A stretch of 64,000 nucleotides of DNA from Epithemia pelagica (Eukaryota; Bacillariophyta; Bacillariophyceae; Surirellales; Surirellaceae). This document shows positions 41,573 through 52,645 of this stretch, in pieces; the stretch's first letter is position 1, and each line of letters opens with the position of its first letter. The translations under genes were made by a program, and so were the position numbers. Location of the stretch: NCBI GenBank assembly GCA_946965045.2, contig OX337230.1, positions 2,976,001-3,040,000 of the forward strand, read 5' to 3'. The notes below the pieces were generated by a model. That model searched no databases. It saw only the letters and a list, made by a program, of their open reading frames with translations, and had not been told where the DNA came from.

Positions 41573-42007
41573 CGAGACAGAGACAGCTCACTTTGGTCTC
41601 TGTCTGCATCCCCTCACACTTCATTTCCATCTGGATTAAGGTGATGAAGATCACTTTGAAGAGTTCTTCAGTTTGCACACAATTCTTTTATAGAAATACA
41701 TAAACGATAAAGTTCCATTTTACTGGACGTCCTACCAATTCCGACAAGATACCCCTTTCCCTCTCTCGTGAGAAATTGGGGGTTAGGGTTAGCGGTTCCC
41801 AACTCGGAAGTAACCGATCCATTTTCCTTATCGCACATAGATCGCTTTTCGCACGTCGCCTCATTCGTCACAGTTGGTGTCACGCTTTTTGACCAACGAG
41901 ACAGGTTCGTTTTGATGTTCTCTCGTTCCACAAGTTGTAGATGGCATGTTGGAATTTGGAATGGGGTGAAGAGCAACAGAAAGTGAAGCTGCATCGAGAC
42001 AAGACAA
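41573..42007. other. Spacer between tandem DGAT2 genes
   Basis: 435 bases that must hold the 3' end of copy 1 and the promoter of copy 2. The minus-strand frames here are antisense. Confidence 0.5.
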
Positions 42008-43066
42008 ATGGCAGTGAATGAACAAACCAAGAAAGACAAGTCGTTGGACGGAAAATCAAATGGACATTCCTCCAAGTCGACCAACGGCAAGTCCATTGAC
42101 GACGCGTCATCATCGTCGTCATGGTACACGTTCATGCTTGCATTCGTAGCTCTCCCCCATGTCACCATAAGCATCTTTCTGGCCTTTTATGTCCTGCTTC
42201 TATGGGCTAGTCCACTCTGGTTGAAAACGATTCTTGTCATCTATTTGCTTTTCATCGCCTTGGATTCCACGCCATCCAAGGGAGGTTATTCCTGGGCACC
42301 CTCTCTCAAGTCAAAATTTGTGGAACATTCGTTACGTCGACTAGCCCCTTACCAGGCAATGGCTGATTACTATCCGGTCCGCTTGGTAAAGACGGTCGAT
42401 TTGCCGGCTGGAGGGAAACCTTATATCTTTGCGTACCACCCGCATGGTGTGATTGGTGTGGGAGCCTGTGCCACTCTGCTCACAAATCCGACGGATTTCG
42501 ATCTCAAATTTCCAGGGATACCGCGACGAATTGCAACCTTGAGTGTTATCTTCTTAGTACCAATCTTTCGTGACTGGCTTCTCTTGATGGGTTTCATATC
42601 GGCCAGTAAATCCTCCTTGAGAAAGGTGTTGCAACGGAACGAGTCAATAGTACTCTTGCCGGGTGGCGCTCCCGAGGCATTGTTGGCCAACCCCAAAACA
42701 ATTGAGCTTTCCTTGCAACGTCGAAAAGGATTCATCAAGTTGGCCATTGAAGCAAACGCATCGTTGGTGCCCGTTCTTGGATTTGGCGAGACTCAAGTCT
42801 TTTCCATGTACAATCCACAAAAGGGATCGTTGATCTACACCTTGCAACAGGAGATATGTCGCGTTCTATCCTTCAGCACGCCAATCTTGCTTTCACCGTT
42901 CCCTCGACCTACTCCAATTCATGTGGTGGTGGGGAAACCAGTAGAGTTTGACTCGACCAAGTCCATTGAACAATGTCATGCTCAGTATGTAAAGGCAGTG
43001 CAAGACTTGTACAATCAACATAAAAAGGCCTACGATCACGATCATATTCCGTTATCTATCCAATAG
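42008..43066 (+). CDS. DGAT2: Diacylglycerol O-acyltransferase type 2 (DGAT2), copy 2
   Basis: 352 residues, single exon, clear paralogue of the preceding gene: the same layout with a Ser-rich cytosolic N-terminus, hydrophobic segments about 41-85, HPHG at 144-147, FPGIPRRIATLS, LLPGGAPEAL and RKGFIKLAI. GGASE of copy 1 is GGAPE here. The N-terminal 38 residues are unrelated between the copies. Tandem orientation and uniform similarity outside the N-terminus indicate local duplication followed by divergence. Role as for copy 1; different acyl preference or expression would be inference. Confidence 0.94.
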   Translation: MAVNEQTKKDKSLDGKSNGHSSKSTNGKSIDDASSSSSWYTFMLAFVALPHVTISIFLAFYVLLLWASPLWLKTILVIYLLFIALDSTPSKGGYSWAPSLKSKFVEHSLRRLAPYQAMADYYPVRLVKTVDLPAGGKPYIFAYHPHGVIGVGACATLLTNPTDFDLKFPGIPRRIATLSVIFLVPIFRDWLLLMGFISASKSSLRKVLQRNESIVLLPGGAPEALLANPKTIELSLQRRKGFIKLAIEANASLVPVLGFGETQVFSMYNPQKGSLIYTLQQEICRVLSFSTPILLSPFPRPTPIHVVVGKPVEFDSTKSIEQCHAQYVKAVQDLYNQHKKAYDHDHIPLSIQ

Positions 43067-43329
43067 ACATTTTGCTTCGGCAAATGTTTTCCATGTCGTC
43101 TGTCGGGCTCTATTATTGCTCCTTGATGGAGCTTCGGTTAATGTTGTCCAAATAGGATCATTTTGTTGTGGAATATCATACTGGAATAATTTCAGCATTT
43201 GTGCCGACTGAATCAGCCAAATTTCTAGGAGGCTGCATTGATGATGAAAGTGAATGGCTTTGATAGAAAACTCTAGATAATTACACAAACATCAACCGAT
43301 TCGCAATGGATTGCTATCGTAGGCCCTGT

Positions 43330-46300
43330 TCATGCATCAACACCCTGGTTGTGATTGACAGGAGCGGGAGAAACGCTCACACGAGCACTTTGACTTTCTC
43401 CTGGCAACTCTTCCACAGTTGATGTTGGAAGGACTTGAGAATCGCATTCAGAGGCCGCTGTGTGTTCCTTCGAGCGCTCTTGTAGACTCTGGGCCTCCAG
43501 CGGAGCAAATTTCTCGGTCTCCATCGGTTCTTCCACAGAGTCATCACTGTCACTATCATCATCTAGCACTGCCCTTCGAAGGTTTTGAAGCTGCGATGAA
43601 TGAGGAGGATCGCTGTTTGTTTTCGATGTTGGAGATGCGTCGTTCTCTTTGGTTTGTTCTCCAATTAACTCGTTGTCCGGTTCCTCCTTCTCTGTGTCAC
43701 TCTTTTCGGACTCCTTGCGTCCGTTTTCTGAGCCTTGTGTTGCCGTGTCCTCTTTCCCGATGCTCTCACCATTGCCAATTTCCCCTTCTCCTATTGACTC
43801 GTCCTCCGAATCATCCTCAACGACCAGTTTGCGCTTCTTCTCCTGTGAAGTTTTCACAGCCGATACCTTGTTCACTGCGTTGGTATCATCTTCCTCATCA
43901 TCACTGCTGTCCTCTTCCAAGACAGTGCGACGTCGCTTAGAGTTCCCAGCAGAGCTGATGGTTTCAGTAACTGAACTGGAAGGAGGCGGTGCATCTTCAA
44001 ATTCCAGTTCTTCATTCTCATCATCATCGTCCTCATCATCCAAGCGTTGTGGTTTAGATCCTTTCAGCACATTGTTTTCACCATTCTCATCGCCCGAGTC
44101 CTCTCCTTCCTCAATCTGCTGTTGCAACTGATCCTTGAGGAGAAGCATTCGAAACTCTTCCGAAACATAGACATTGGAAACATCATCGCAATGACGCGCC
44201 ATATTGCCAAATCCTCGACGACGCGACGTCGGTCCCAGCAACAAGGCTTCCATCCACAACAATGGATTGCGCTGTACCGCTTGACTAAAGTCGTGGACCA
44301 GATTGGTCGCCCAGGGCACCAAGTTGGACTGATCTTGTTTGGGAAGGGTTTCCGACTGGGACAAGATGCGCTCCAAAATAACAAAGAGGGAATATTGGTA
44401 CAAAAGGGGTTGCAATGTCACGGTCGTGGATGGAAGCAACTTGGACCGAATGGCTTCATCCTCTTCTTCGTCTTCCTGTGGCGTTTGCAAGACTTGTTTC
44501 GCTACTCGATGTTTCAAAAAGGCCACGATACGGTGATTGGTCGTGACGCTGTTTTGTTCAAAGTGCTCCAACAATTCAATGTACATGCCAATCGAATGGG
44601 GACTGACCAGTCGTTTGCAAACATAGGCTTTGCAGTCAAAGTCCCGTGCGGCTTCGCAAATTTGTTGGACGGCCGCATCGTCCGTGGCCAGACGTTTGGT
44701 CCCCCCAAAGGCTGCCGTGGCATCGTCGAGCAATTTGAGTTGTCCATGGACCAATTCCACAAGATCAGCCACGTATTCGCGCGAGAGTTTGTCAGTTTCC
44801 CAATGCGACAATAAGCGCGGCAAACGGTCCAAGGGTTCGGAATTGTAGTACAATCGATCCAACAATCCGAGGGCAATGACTTGATCGGATTCGTCCTTGG
44901 AATGGAACAACCGTTGCAATAAGTGCAACAGTTCTACCCACACCGCCACGGGTGATCCCATTTTCTCGTACTGTTTGCGTTGCATGAAATCGTCCATGGA
45001 CCGAAAGATGAGATCTAAGGTGAAAATATCCATGGTGGAAAGCAAGGAACCAATGCAGCTGGTAGGCTGGTCTTTCTGTGATGATGACGTGACTGCTTGT
45101 TGTGGTTGCAGTCTCCACCAATGCGCAACGAACCAAATGAATTCCATGAACAAAATATTGTCGTCTTCTCCATTGAGTCGAACAGAATCCCGACGAAATT
45201 CTCCCTTGAGGGATTTGGCCATGGGCGCGTATCCGTCCTGAAAAAAGCGTTGCAAGAATTGATGCAGGGCCACTTGGGCGCGTTGCGCACTGGGACCTTG
45301 ACGTTGCATAAATGGAGGTTGACTGGACGAATGTCGAGAACTCCCTCCACTGGGCACAAAGGCCGATTTGCGTTGATGGCCTTGTTGCGACGACGCCGTG
45401 GATTGGGAAGTGGACGTTAAGGCTTGTTGCTCGGCCAAGAATTGGGTAGCACTCACGTATTTATGTTGAGTCGCTCCTTTGGACTTGTCGCCTCCTTTGT
45501 CGTTTTCTTTGCCTTGTGGACGGCGACTGCTGTTATTGGCACGGTTGAGTTGCAAGGTCCCACCAAAGTGGCTGTGACGCGTATGGGGTGTAACGGCGTA
45601 GCTCTTTCGTTCCCGTTGCATGCGCCCCAACAAGGACGACGACGAGGAGGACGAGATGGAAGCAGTGGAGGCCCCCGGACGTCCAACGGTAGTCACTGAG
45701 GATGGCCGTTGGCCCGTACGTGGAAGAGACACGGCCCGTGCGACAGCGGCAGGATGATAGGGTTTCCACAAGGCATGGAGCAATTCCAAAACGAGCAAGT
45801 TGTACGGAGCATTGTCGGGTTGTTCCAAATCTCCAGCCAAGACCAAAACAATGTCCAAGACCAATTCTTGATGCATGAGGGACACCAATTCATCGTGTAC
45901 TTGCAAATACTGCTCCTGTGCTTTTCCGGTGAGAAAGAGTGGCTGAGCCTTGAGCAAATAGATAAACAAGTACAAGACAAGTTCCATGACGGCATGATCT
46001 TGTTCGGTTCGTCGCAGTGGCCGACCGAGAGGCTCAGCCAAGAGAGAGACAAAAATCTTGAAGAGCGAGGGCCCCTCTTGATTGTGTTGCAAATGCTGAT
46101 GAGCTCGGCAAAATGCCTTTTTGTAGTCCATGAGCAAATTGGCTTGTTGAATGGCATTTTCCCGCAGCCATATCTGTTCCTGCAAAACCATTTGGTCATT
46201 TTGTTGCGAAATACTGCCGGCTGCAACACCACTCTTTTTGACTTTGGGATTAATCACCTGCTTTCCCAATCGCACCGTGTGTTCATGCAAGGGCTTGGTC

Positions 46301-46752
46301 AATATCACGAGAATCTTGCACAAGGTCAAGAGCAACGGTCGATCGTAGCGGCCACTGTACATGCAGAGAGGCAATAGTTTCTGGGGCAAGACATTCCATT
46401 GTCCCAGCAACAAAGAAATGGGGCGAATCATGTCATCGTCGCGACGCAAGGTGCGTTGCAAATCTTGCAACCAATTCAAACATTCGTGGACTGGCACAAA
46501 CTCGTTCGTGTTTGGGTCCACCGTACCAATCACACCACAAACCAGCAACAATTCGTCCACAATCTTCTTGTCCACCTTGGCTCGACGATGGACCGTGGCC
46601 GTCGCATCGTTGGGAGGACGGTGCGGCTGGATTCGACTATTCTTCTTCTTGTTCTTGTTGTTGCGGTTGTTGCCCATTGGGTGTTGTGTGGCAGCCAACG
46701 ACGAGGTGGCAACACTGGACGAGTTGGAAGGATTTATGGCAGTCGAAAGCAT
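43330..46752 (-). CDS. TIMELESS/TOF1-like replication fork protection protein
   Basis: 1140 residues from the ATG at 46752; the open frame extends upstream to 47133 without an ATG. The N-terminal TIMELESS domain (about 50-330) is recognisable from DELLLVCGVIGTVD, VHECLNWLQDLQRTLRRDD, LPLCMYSGRYDRPLLLTLCK, ILTKPL and LRENAIQQANLLMDYKKAF. The middle is Ser/Gln-rich, then come helical repeats (about 560-900), and the last 250 residues are very acidic and Ser-rich (DDEDDDDENEELEFED). TIMELESS with TIPIN travels with the replisome, stabilises stalled forks and supports checkpoint signalling. Nuclear by family. The long acidic tail is usual for the family. Confidence 0.88.
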   Translation of the reverse strand: MLSTAINPSNSSSVATSSLAATQHPMGNNRNNKNKKKNSRIQPHRPPNDATATVHRRAKVDKKIVDELLLVCGVIGTVDPNTNEFVPVHECLNWLQDLQRTLRRDDDMIRPISLLLGQWNVLPQKLLPLCMYSGRYDRPLLLTLCKILVILTKPLHEHTVRLGKQVINPKVKKSGVAAGSISQQNDQMVLQEQIWLRENAIQQANLLMDYKKAFCRAHQHLQHNQEGPSLFKIFVSLLAEPLGRPLRRTEQDHAVMELVLYLFIYLLKAQPLFLTGKAQEQYLQVHDELVSLMHQELVLDIVLVLAGDLEQPDNAPYNLLVLELLHALWKPYHPAAVARAVSLPRTGQRPSSVTTVGRPGASTASISSSSSSSLLGRMQRERKSYAVTPHTRHSHFGGTLQLNRANNSSRRPQGKENDKGGDKSKGATQHKYVSATQFLAEQQALTSTSQSTASSQQGHQRKSAFVPSGGSSRHSSSQPPFMQRQGPSAQRAQVALHQFLQRFFQDGYAPMAKSLKGEFRRDSVRLNGEDDNILFMEFIWFVAHWWRLQPQQAVTSSSQKDQPTSCIGSLLSTMDIFTLDLIFRSMDDFMQRKQYEKMGSPVAVWVELLHLLQRLFHSKDESDQVIALGLLDRLYYNSEPLDRLPRLLSHWETDKLSREYVADLVELVHGQLKLLDDATAAFGGTKRLATDDAAVQQICEAARDFDCKAYVCKRLVSPHSIGMYIELLEHFEQNSVTTNHRIVAFLKHRVAKQVLQTPQEDEEEDEAIRSKLLPSTTVTLQPLLYQYSLFVILERILSQSETLPKQDQSNLVPWATNLVHDFSQAVQRNPLLWMEALLLGPTSRRRGFGNMARHCDDVSNVYVSEEFRMLLLKDQLQQQIEEGEDSGDENGENNVLKGSKPQRLDDEDDDDENEELEFEDAPPPSSSVTETISSAGNSKRRRTVLEEDSSDDEEDDTNAVNKVSAVKTSQEKKRKLVVEDDSEDESIGEGEIGNGESIGKEDTATQGSENGRKESEKSDTEKEEPDNELIGEQTKENDASPTSKTNSDPPHSSQLQNLRRAVLDDDSDSDDSVEEPMETEKFAPLEAQSLQERSKEHTAASECDSQVLPTSTVEELPGESQSARVSVSPAPVNHNQGVDA

Positions 46753-47265
46753 CCTTGAACTGGAAACTCGACGACAACCAAGTATTAAACTTGTAAAGAC
46801 TGCCCTCAAGTGCACAACTGTTGTTTCTAAGGTTATTGGGTCCGTTCTCTTCTTCTTGTCTTCCTTTCTCTTCTTGTTGGAAGCAGATTGGTGCTGGTTG
46901 TATCTATGGACACCCAAAAAATGGCGCACACAAGTCGACCAGCGTGGCCTTGCGCGCCCAATGGTCCCTGATATTCGGCGCGAGAAACCGGCACGCGTGA
47001 CAGTTTCATCCACATCTACCCCTCTTCCTTTGGGAACTTCCCTTTTTTTCCTCTCGTGTACTCCTCTACCTAGAGGGATTCCGAGTCCGAGGCATTGTCC
47101 CACACAGGGAAGGAACGCTATGGCAGAAGGCACTGGACTCGATAGGATCGATCAATCGATAGACTACAGGCAGTCGATTGACATAAAGCGTGGCAGTAGA
47201 GAATATTCTATTCTTGTATGATAATAATCATAGCCTGGCATACTACACGCGTTTCTTTCATCTTT
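46753..47265. other. Leader of the TIMELESS gene and spacer
   Basis: Lies between two minus-strand genes. It contains the upstream open part of the TIMELESS frame, which is Arg/Lys-rich and lacks an ATG, so it is probably leader. Confidence 0.45.
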
Positions 47266-50200
47266 TTACGAGGGCGTGCCGACCGGTGGGGGCGTGTCCG
47301 ACAGCAAGAGAACAATAACAGTGATGTTGTCAGAGGATCCCAAATGGACGGCAAGTTCCGCTAACCGAGCCGCCGCTTCACGCGCAGGCCACTTTTTGAC
47401 AAATAACAAATCGCGAGTGACCCGCACCGCATCATCCAGATCCATTACATCCCACAATCCGTCACAGGCAAACAAAAAGAATTCTTCCGACACTTGACTA
47501 CTGGCACCTTCGCCGACCTTGAGTGTACGGAACTCGGGAATGTTACTAATGAGATCGCCCTGGAAGCACCGACTGTGATCTTCCGGGAAAGACAGGAACA
47601 GGGGAGAATCCCAGCTGGTCACCACGTTGTTGTTGGTGCTGCTGCTGCTGTTGTTGAAGGCGGCTTTAAAATCGCGGTCTCCTAGGGCTCGGCTAACGGC
47701 AAGCTCCCCGCACACTCGTGATATCTCGAGCACTCGTTGTGGCGCCGCAGCTCTGGGAGAACTCTCGTAACGGTCGGCGAAACAACGTTGCAGAATATCA
47801 AAGACATCCTTGTCTTGAAGATTAAGGCGGTGTAGTTGGGCAATCGGAATTTGCTTTTCATACGTGATCCATCCATTGGCCAAGTCGATTCGTCGCTGCT
47901 CGTCTTCTCGTGAAGGACTATGAGTTTCGCTCATTTCGATCCACAGACAATTGCGAGTAGTGCTTCCAGCGTCACTTTCTGGCAAGCGGCTCCATCCCTC
48001 TTGCTCTAATGAGTTCGATTCTGTTACGGTTTCAACAGAACGGCAGGCAACTGCCCGCGCATCGCCCAAGTTACCGACAACCAGGTGATTGTCCACCAAC
48101 GCTGCAAGTAAGGCAGTCGTCCCGGATTCCCATTCTCGTCCTTCTTTCACGCAAAGCTTACAAAAGTCGTCATCCAGTTTCTCGAGAGCACGGCGCATAA
48201 CATTCTCGACAAAGGAAGCTACGCTGGGGGCATCTTCTCCAGGGATGCCACGCAGGGACTCCTCCTCAAGGTAACTTGTCAGCCGCTCGGCAGAATATCG
48301 GGCAGCCTGGTCTCCCAAGTGACCGTCAAAAACACAAAAGAGACCAGGGGAATGATATTCGGTGTAGTTGTTCAAAAGTGACTGCTTGCCCTTGCCAAGC
48401 ACTTCTATCAGGTCGCCGGCCACAAGATATGAATCTTCATTCGAGTCACGGATACCACATTCCGACACTGCACCAATGTCCCACGTCATTTTTGCCGATG
48501 CCTTGTGGCGGTAACCAAACGGGTCCGTCCGTACCTCCCGTTTTAGCTTTGAAGCTTTTCTAGGAATGAACATTGAATCCATGATTGAACCTGTAACCAC
48601 TCTTGGATCGGCGCACCCTCCCAAATTCAAAAGCGATGGCTGGGTTGTGGAGCCACCGACGGGTTTCGTATTTCCAGCCGCAGACTGATTCATCGGTCTT
48701 GGGTTCGCCCCTGGAGATGGCTCACTTCTAGGCGGAGGGGCCGCTTTAGCCACCACTTTCCCGTTTTTTCGTAAATGTGGAGGTACGTAGGCACGAGAAG
48801 CCTTTGGTTGCTTGACACCGCTATCTTCCTGTTTCGTTTGTTGTTGCTGTTGTTGCCGCCGTTTATGAGGAGGAATGTACTTGCCTCCGCTGCTCCTCGG
48901 TTTGAGGAAAGGCATTGGTCGCTCAGTCTCGGGATAGATCGATGGAGGAGCCGCAAGTTCAGGCGTCAAGGAATCGTTTCGTTCCGAGTATGCTGGTTTG
49001 TCTGTTGCGGACGATTTCTCAGCATCTTCCAAAGATGCTGCGTCTTCCTCTTTCGTCGTTGCGGTCAAAGAAGGTGAGGTTTCGTGCTTAGACGAAGGTT
49101 TAACCGGCAAAATTAACTGTGACGGATTCAACGGTGATAAAAATGTCGGTGTTGTTGACTGAGACGACACAGAAACAGTAGCATCGGTTGACGACGAGGT
49201 GAGACGGTGTGGTATTGACTTATCCATAGGTAACCAGTTTAGACCATCATCCGACAGTTGTTTGATTCGACGGGGAGGCGTGATAACGGACTGACTGGTC
49301 GTAATGCTACGAGCGAGCGATGTTTCACCACGGCAATCGTTTTGTCGCCGTCTAAGAGAAAGGGCGCGTCCATGTCCATGTGACAGGGTGATATGGCGAG
49401 GACTTGGCATGGGAGCTCGAAAATTGGCTGGGAGCTCAAAAGGGGATCTAGCCGTTCGAATGAGATCCTCAACGAAGATAGCAATGGATCGATGGAACTG
49501 GAAGAGCCATTCTGCCATTTCATGTGTATTTCGTGCTTGCAAAATAAGCTTATCGACTGCGCTCTCGATGGAATATACAATTTCGTGTGAATCTGCTTCT
49601 TTCCCATCCCCATCAATATCGGAAGGAGGAGAGAGCAGCGCAAAACAATGTTGTCCGTACTCCGCTTCTGCACTACGTACAGCGCCGATTGACTGGACTT
49701 CGACTCGTTTTTCCCACAAATGGACTGGTTCATCCTCGTAAGTGTGGCTATTGTGTAAATTGGCAATAATCTTGCGGGGAACGGGAGACCGGGCAAGGCT
49801 GTCAATCGTCGGAGCGGACGGTGCTGTAGTGTTTGGTGGGGAGGTTCTTCCCATTGCCTTGTGAGTGGACGACGTGATACGTTCGGCTTTGGCTTGGGGT
49901 GATTCCCCATCCGCCTGGTTGCGATAGAAATACAATACTCCATCTTCCAGAATACAAAATTTGGAACGCCAAATGTGACCTTTCTCATCGTGGAAATCAA
50001 GTGGCTGTTCCTGGTGATGGCTTTCCAGCACTTCCGACTGGGCTCGCTGATAATGCGACGATCCGCTTTTGCCGTCAGCATTGTTTTCGTGGAAACTTTC
50101 GCCTAACGGGCGCCCTGTGTCCGGCATTTTTATTGGACTTGAACGATGTTTTCTTGGACTATTGGATGTTTCGCGGTGACGATGATGTAAAGTGGTCATC

Positions 50201-51172
50201 GATTCTTGACTTGATAACTGTGTGGCTACGGAGCCGTTCTTTACGAAGTATGTGGTTGTTGTTGATGGTGATAATGCTGCTTCTGATCTCTTAGTTTTTA
50301 TGGAAGGAGGACACGATGAGGACGAAGAGAGAATTCCAAAAAAGTCAGAAGCAAGTTTCAAAAACCTCTCCCTTCTTTGTTGATTTTCACGAATGGGTTT
50401 GTCTTCTGCTTCGTCATTTTGAAAAGAGTTTTGGGGTGACAACAAATGGGGAGTCGCTCTGTGAGAGATTTCTCGTTGTAATCTGTACTGTTTATTGGTC
50501 TTCGAAGACATGATGAACGTTTCGGGTTTGGGGGGAGGAGCGGTTATGTATTTTTGAACGCTTCCACTAACAGAGACGTCGCGATAACGTGGCAAAACGG
50601 CAGGTGTCTTGTGCTGAGGTAAAAAGGACGATAACTGGTTCGTCGTTCCAAGCGGAGTTGTATCGTTCTCATCATCGTAGTCACCGATTGTTGTTCTCAC
50701 ATTCAAGGAAGGGTACTGAGTTGTAGTAGTTGCCGTGAGTGGAAGGACAGGTAGGGAAGGGCCAAGCAAGTTCTCGCTGTCTTCATCCCAATCGGCTTCA
50801 AACATATCGTGGTGATCATCTCCATTATCTTGTGTGTAAGCTTGTTGCATGTTAGAGTGATCGATATTCGCTACTTCTTCGTCAACATGTCTTCTTTCTG
50901 AAGATTCGTTGTTGTGGCTGTGGTCAGAGTGATTGACCCGCCCAGCGACAGGATGGTTACTACGTTTCAGGAGATAGCCTGCATAATAAATTTTCGACAC
51001 CGTGTCACAACTCACTTGCCTATCAGAGCGAGAAATGAACCGAAATGATTAGTTGCGCCACCAATTTGACTTGAACCTGTGTTGTCGTTTCTCACCTTTG
51101 TAGATGGAGGAAGGAAGGGTATGCACCGAGCGACTGAGAAAGTTTTAGTTCATGTTTATCGGATTCTACCAT
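47266..51172 (-). CDS. PH domain - PP2C protein phosphatase fusion
   Basis: Exon 1 51172..51096 (25 codons plus 2 bases, ATG at 51172), 85-base intron 51095..51011 (gtgaga ... gtgag), exon 2 51010..47266; product about 1273 residues. The intron restores an ATG, since exon 2 alone opens only at a GTG. A PH domain appears split: YYAGYLLKRSNHP (about 37) is its first strand, while HIWRSKFCILEDGVLYFYRN (about 366) to EMAEWLFQFHRS (about 530) supply the rest, leaving about 310 inserted residues. Near 737 and 767 are KYIPPHKRR and AYVPPHLRK. The C-terminal PP2C domain (about 869 onward) has GIRDSNEDSYL, VFDGHLGDQAA, GTTALLAALVDN, GNLGDARAV, ACDGLWDVMD and SSDNITVIVLLL, so the metal-binding Asp residues are present. 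It is probably recruited to membranes through PH and dephosphorylates Ser/Thr. Confidence 0.85.
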
Positions 51173-52115
51173 CTCCTCCTGGGCTTGTCGAAAGAGACCC
51201 ATGTGATTTACTTGAGGTCTTATGTGGTTGGTCCCATCTTGGCAATGGTTTGAGGCGGCTTTCATCATCATCGTGAAAAATGATCTACGTCAACGCGGGG
51301 AGATCTGGGTTGAAGTCGTACACCTTCTCCTCTTGTCGTGATTGGTGATGATTGGTCGCAAATGCGGTGGTTGTGGTTGTGGTTGTGGTTGCCATGGAAA
51401 CTGGTACAGTGTGGGCCACAGTCTTTGTCGTTCTCATTTTGCTAGCAACGAGCCCCACTTGTCGCGCATCTCTGTGATGGATGGACGGACGGACGTGGCA
51501 TGGACAGACATCAGACCCACACCCCCAAGTAGTTAGCTGAGGTAGCTCAATCAGGCGCTCCTCCTGGCCTTAGCCTACTCCTACTCCTTTACGCATAGTA
51601 CTCCTACCTAGGCTGTCGATCCGTCAATCTGCGGTTGGTAGATGGGTGATTTGAGAAATGTTGGATGATTGGCAGCAGTGCAGAATTGGTCATTGTTCTC
51701 TCTGCAAGTTGCTGTTATGCTTTTTCTAACACACCGATGTAACAACTCCTCCGATTAACAAACGTGGCTGATTGGACTTCCGGTTTCCGACATGTCTTGT
51801 AGGTTGAAGGAAGCTCAAGAGTCTCTCTCTCTCTATTGTAGATCCTCTGGAGGGAATATTTCTAGGGCTGGAGAGGTGTAACAGGAGTAGATCATGAGTT
51901 TGGAACGATACATCACACAAGAAGCGAACAACGAGCGAATCCAAGCTGAGGCAGAGTACGAGCTATGTGAGATGTCCCTCTAGCTTATCACTCTCATCTC
52001 CTCCTTCTTCATGCTCCTCCTGTCGCATGGCCGCAGCGGATACTTGGGACTTGGGACTTTGAAAAATTAGAAATTATTCTTGGAAACCACGTCCTCTAGG
52101 AGCTAGGTTTCTAGT
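51173..52115. other. Intergenic region before the YR retroelement
   Basis: No supported gene. From about 51560 short direct repeats related to CCTACTCCTACT and GTACGAGTA become common and lead into the A repeat at 52116. Confidence 0.45.
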
Positions 52116-52223
52116 CGTGGCTTGGAGCTTGGAGTACGAGTAGGAGGTAGATGTAGTCCCTACGAGTACGAGTTACTCAGTACGAGTTACGATTAACAAG
52201 GGCGAGTACGAGGTACGAGTACC
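52116..52223 (+). repeat. Outer repeat A1 of the YR element
   Basis: 108 bases beginning CGTGGCTTGGAGCTTGGAGT and ending GAGGTACGAGTACC, about 95% identical to A2. It is rich in TACGAGTA units. It overlaps the first bases of B1. Confidence 0.85.
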
Positions 52224-52449
52224 GCACCGTACCCCTCAGGTCAAGAAGGGACCGACGGACGAACGACGAAGATGAATGACGTGTCCCTCAACGAGATTGC
52301 ACCTCCACGTCAGGATTGGTTGGGTGAAGTTGGAAGATACTTCCCCAACCAAATACAAAACGAACAAGAAGTTCATAAGTTGACGAAAGGAAGCAACTGC
52401 AGTGAATACACGGATCTGATCACCCAGTGTTTTGTTGTGGTTTTTTCTT
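52218..52449 (+). repeat. Inner repeat B1 of the YR element
   Basis: 232 bases from AGTACCGCACCGTAC to GTGGTTTTTTCTT. Differs from B2 only by a 3-base insertion near its start, as far as I can see. Contains an ATG (52272) opening a frame MNDVSLNEIAPPRQDWLG that is present in both copies. Confidence 0.92.
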
Positions 52450-52645
52450 TTGGCTTCTTTTTCCTCCCTGTCGACCGTGCCAACCACTCTTACGTCTTGT
52501 GTTCTTCTTTTTCACCATGAAGTTTGATTGGGTAGGGTCTTCGGAATCCTCGCCCTCTGTTGGGGTCGTCAGGTGAGTCTATTAGTGTTGCGATCGGGGG
52601 GGGGGGGGTGCCCTACGTTCGGGACCTCTCTACGGTATCCTTCGG

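Noticed and set aside
44047-44814. 255-codon plus-strand frame
   Set aside because: Antisense to the TIMELESS coding region, with no recognisable domain.
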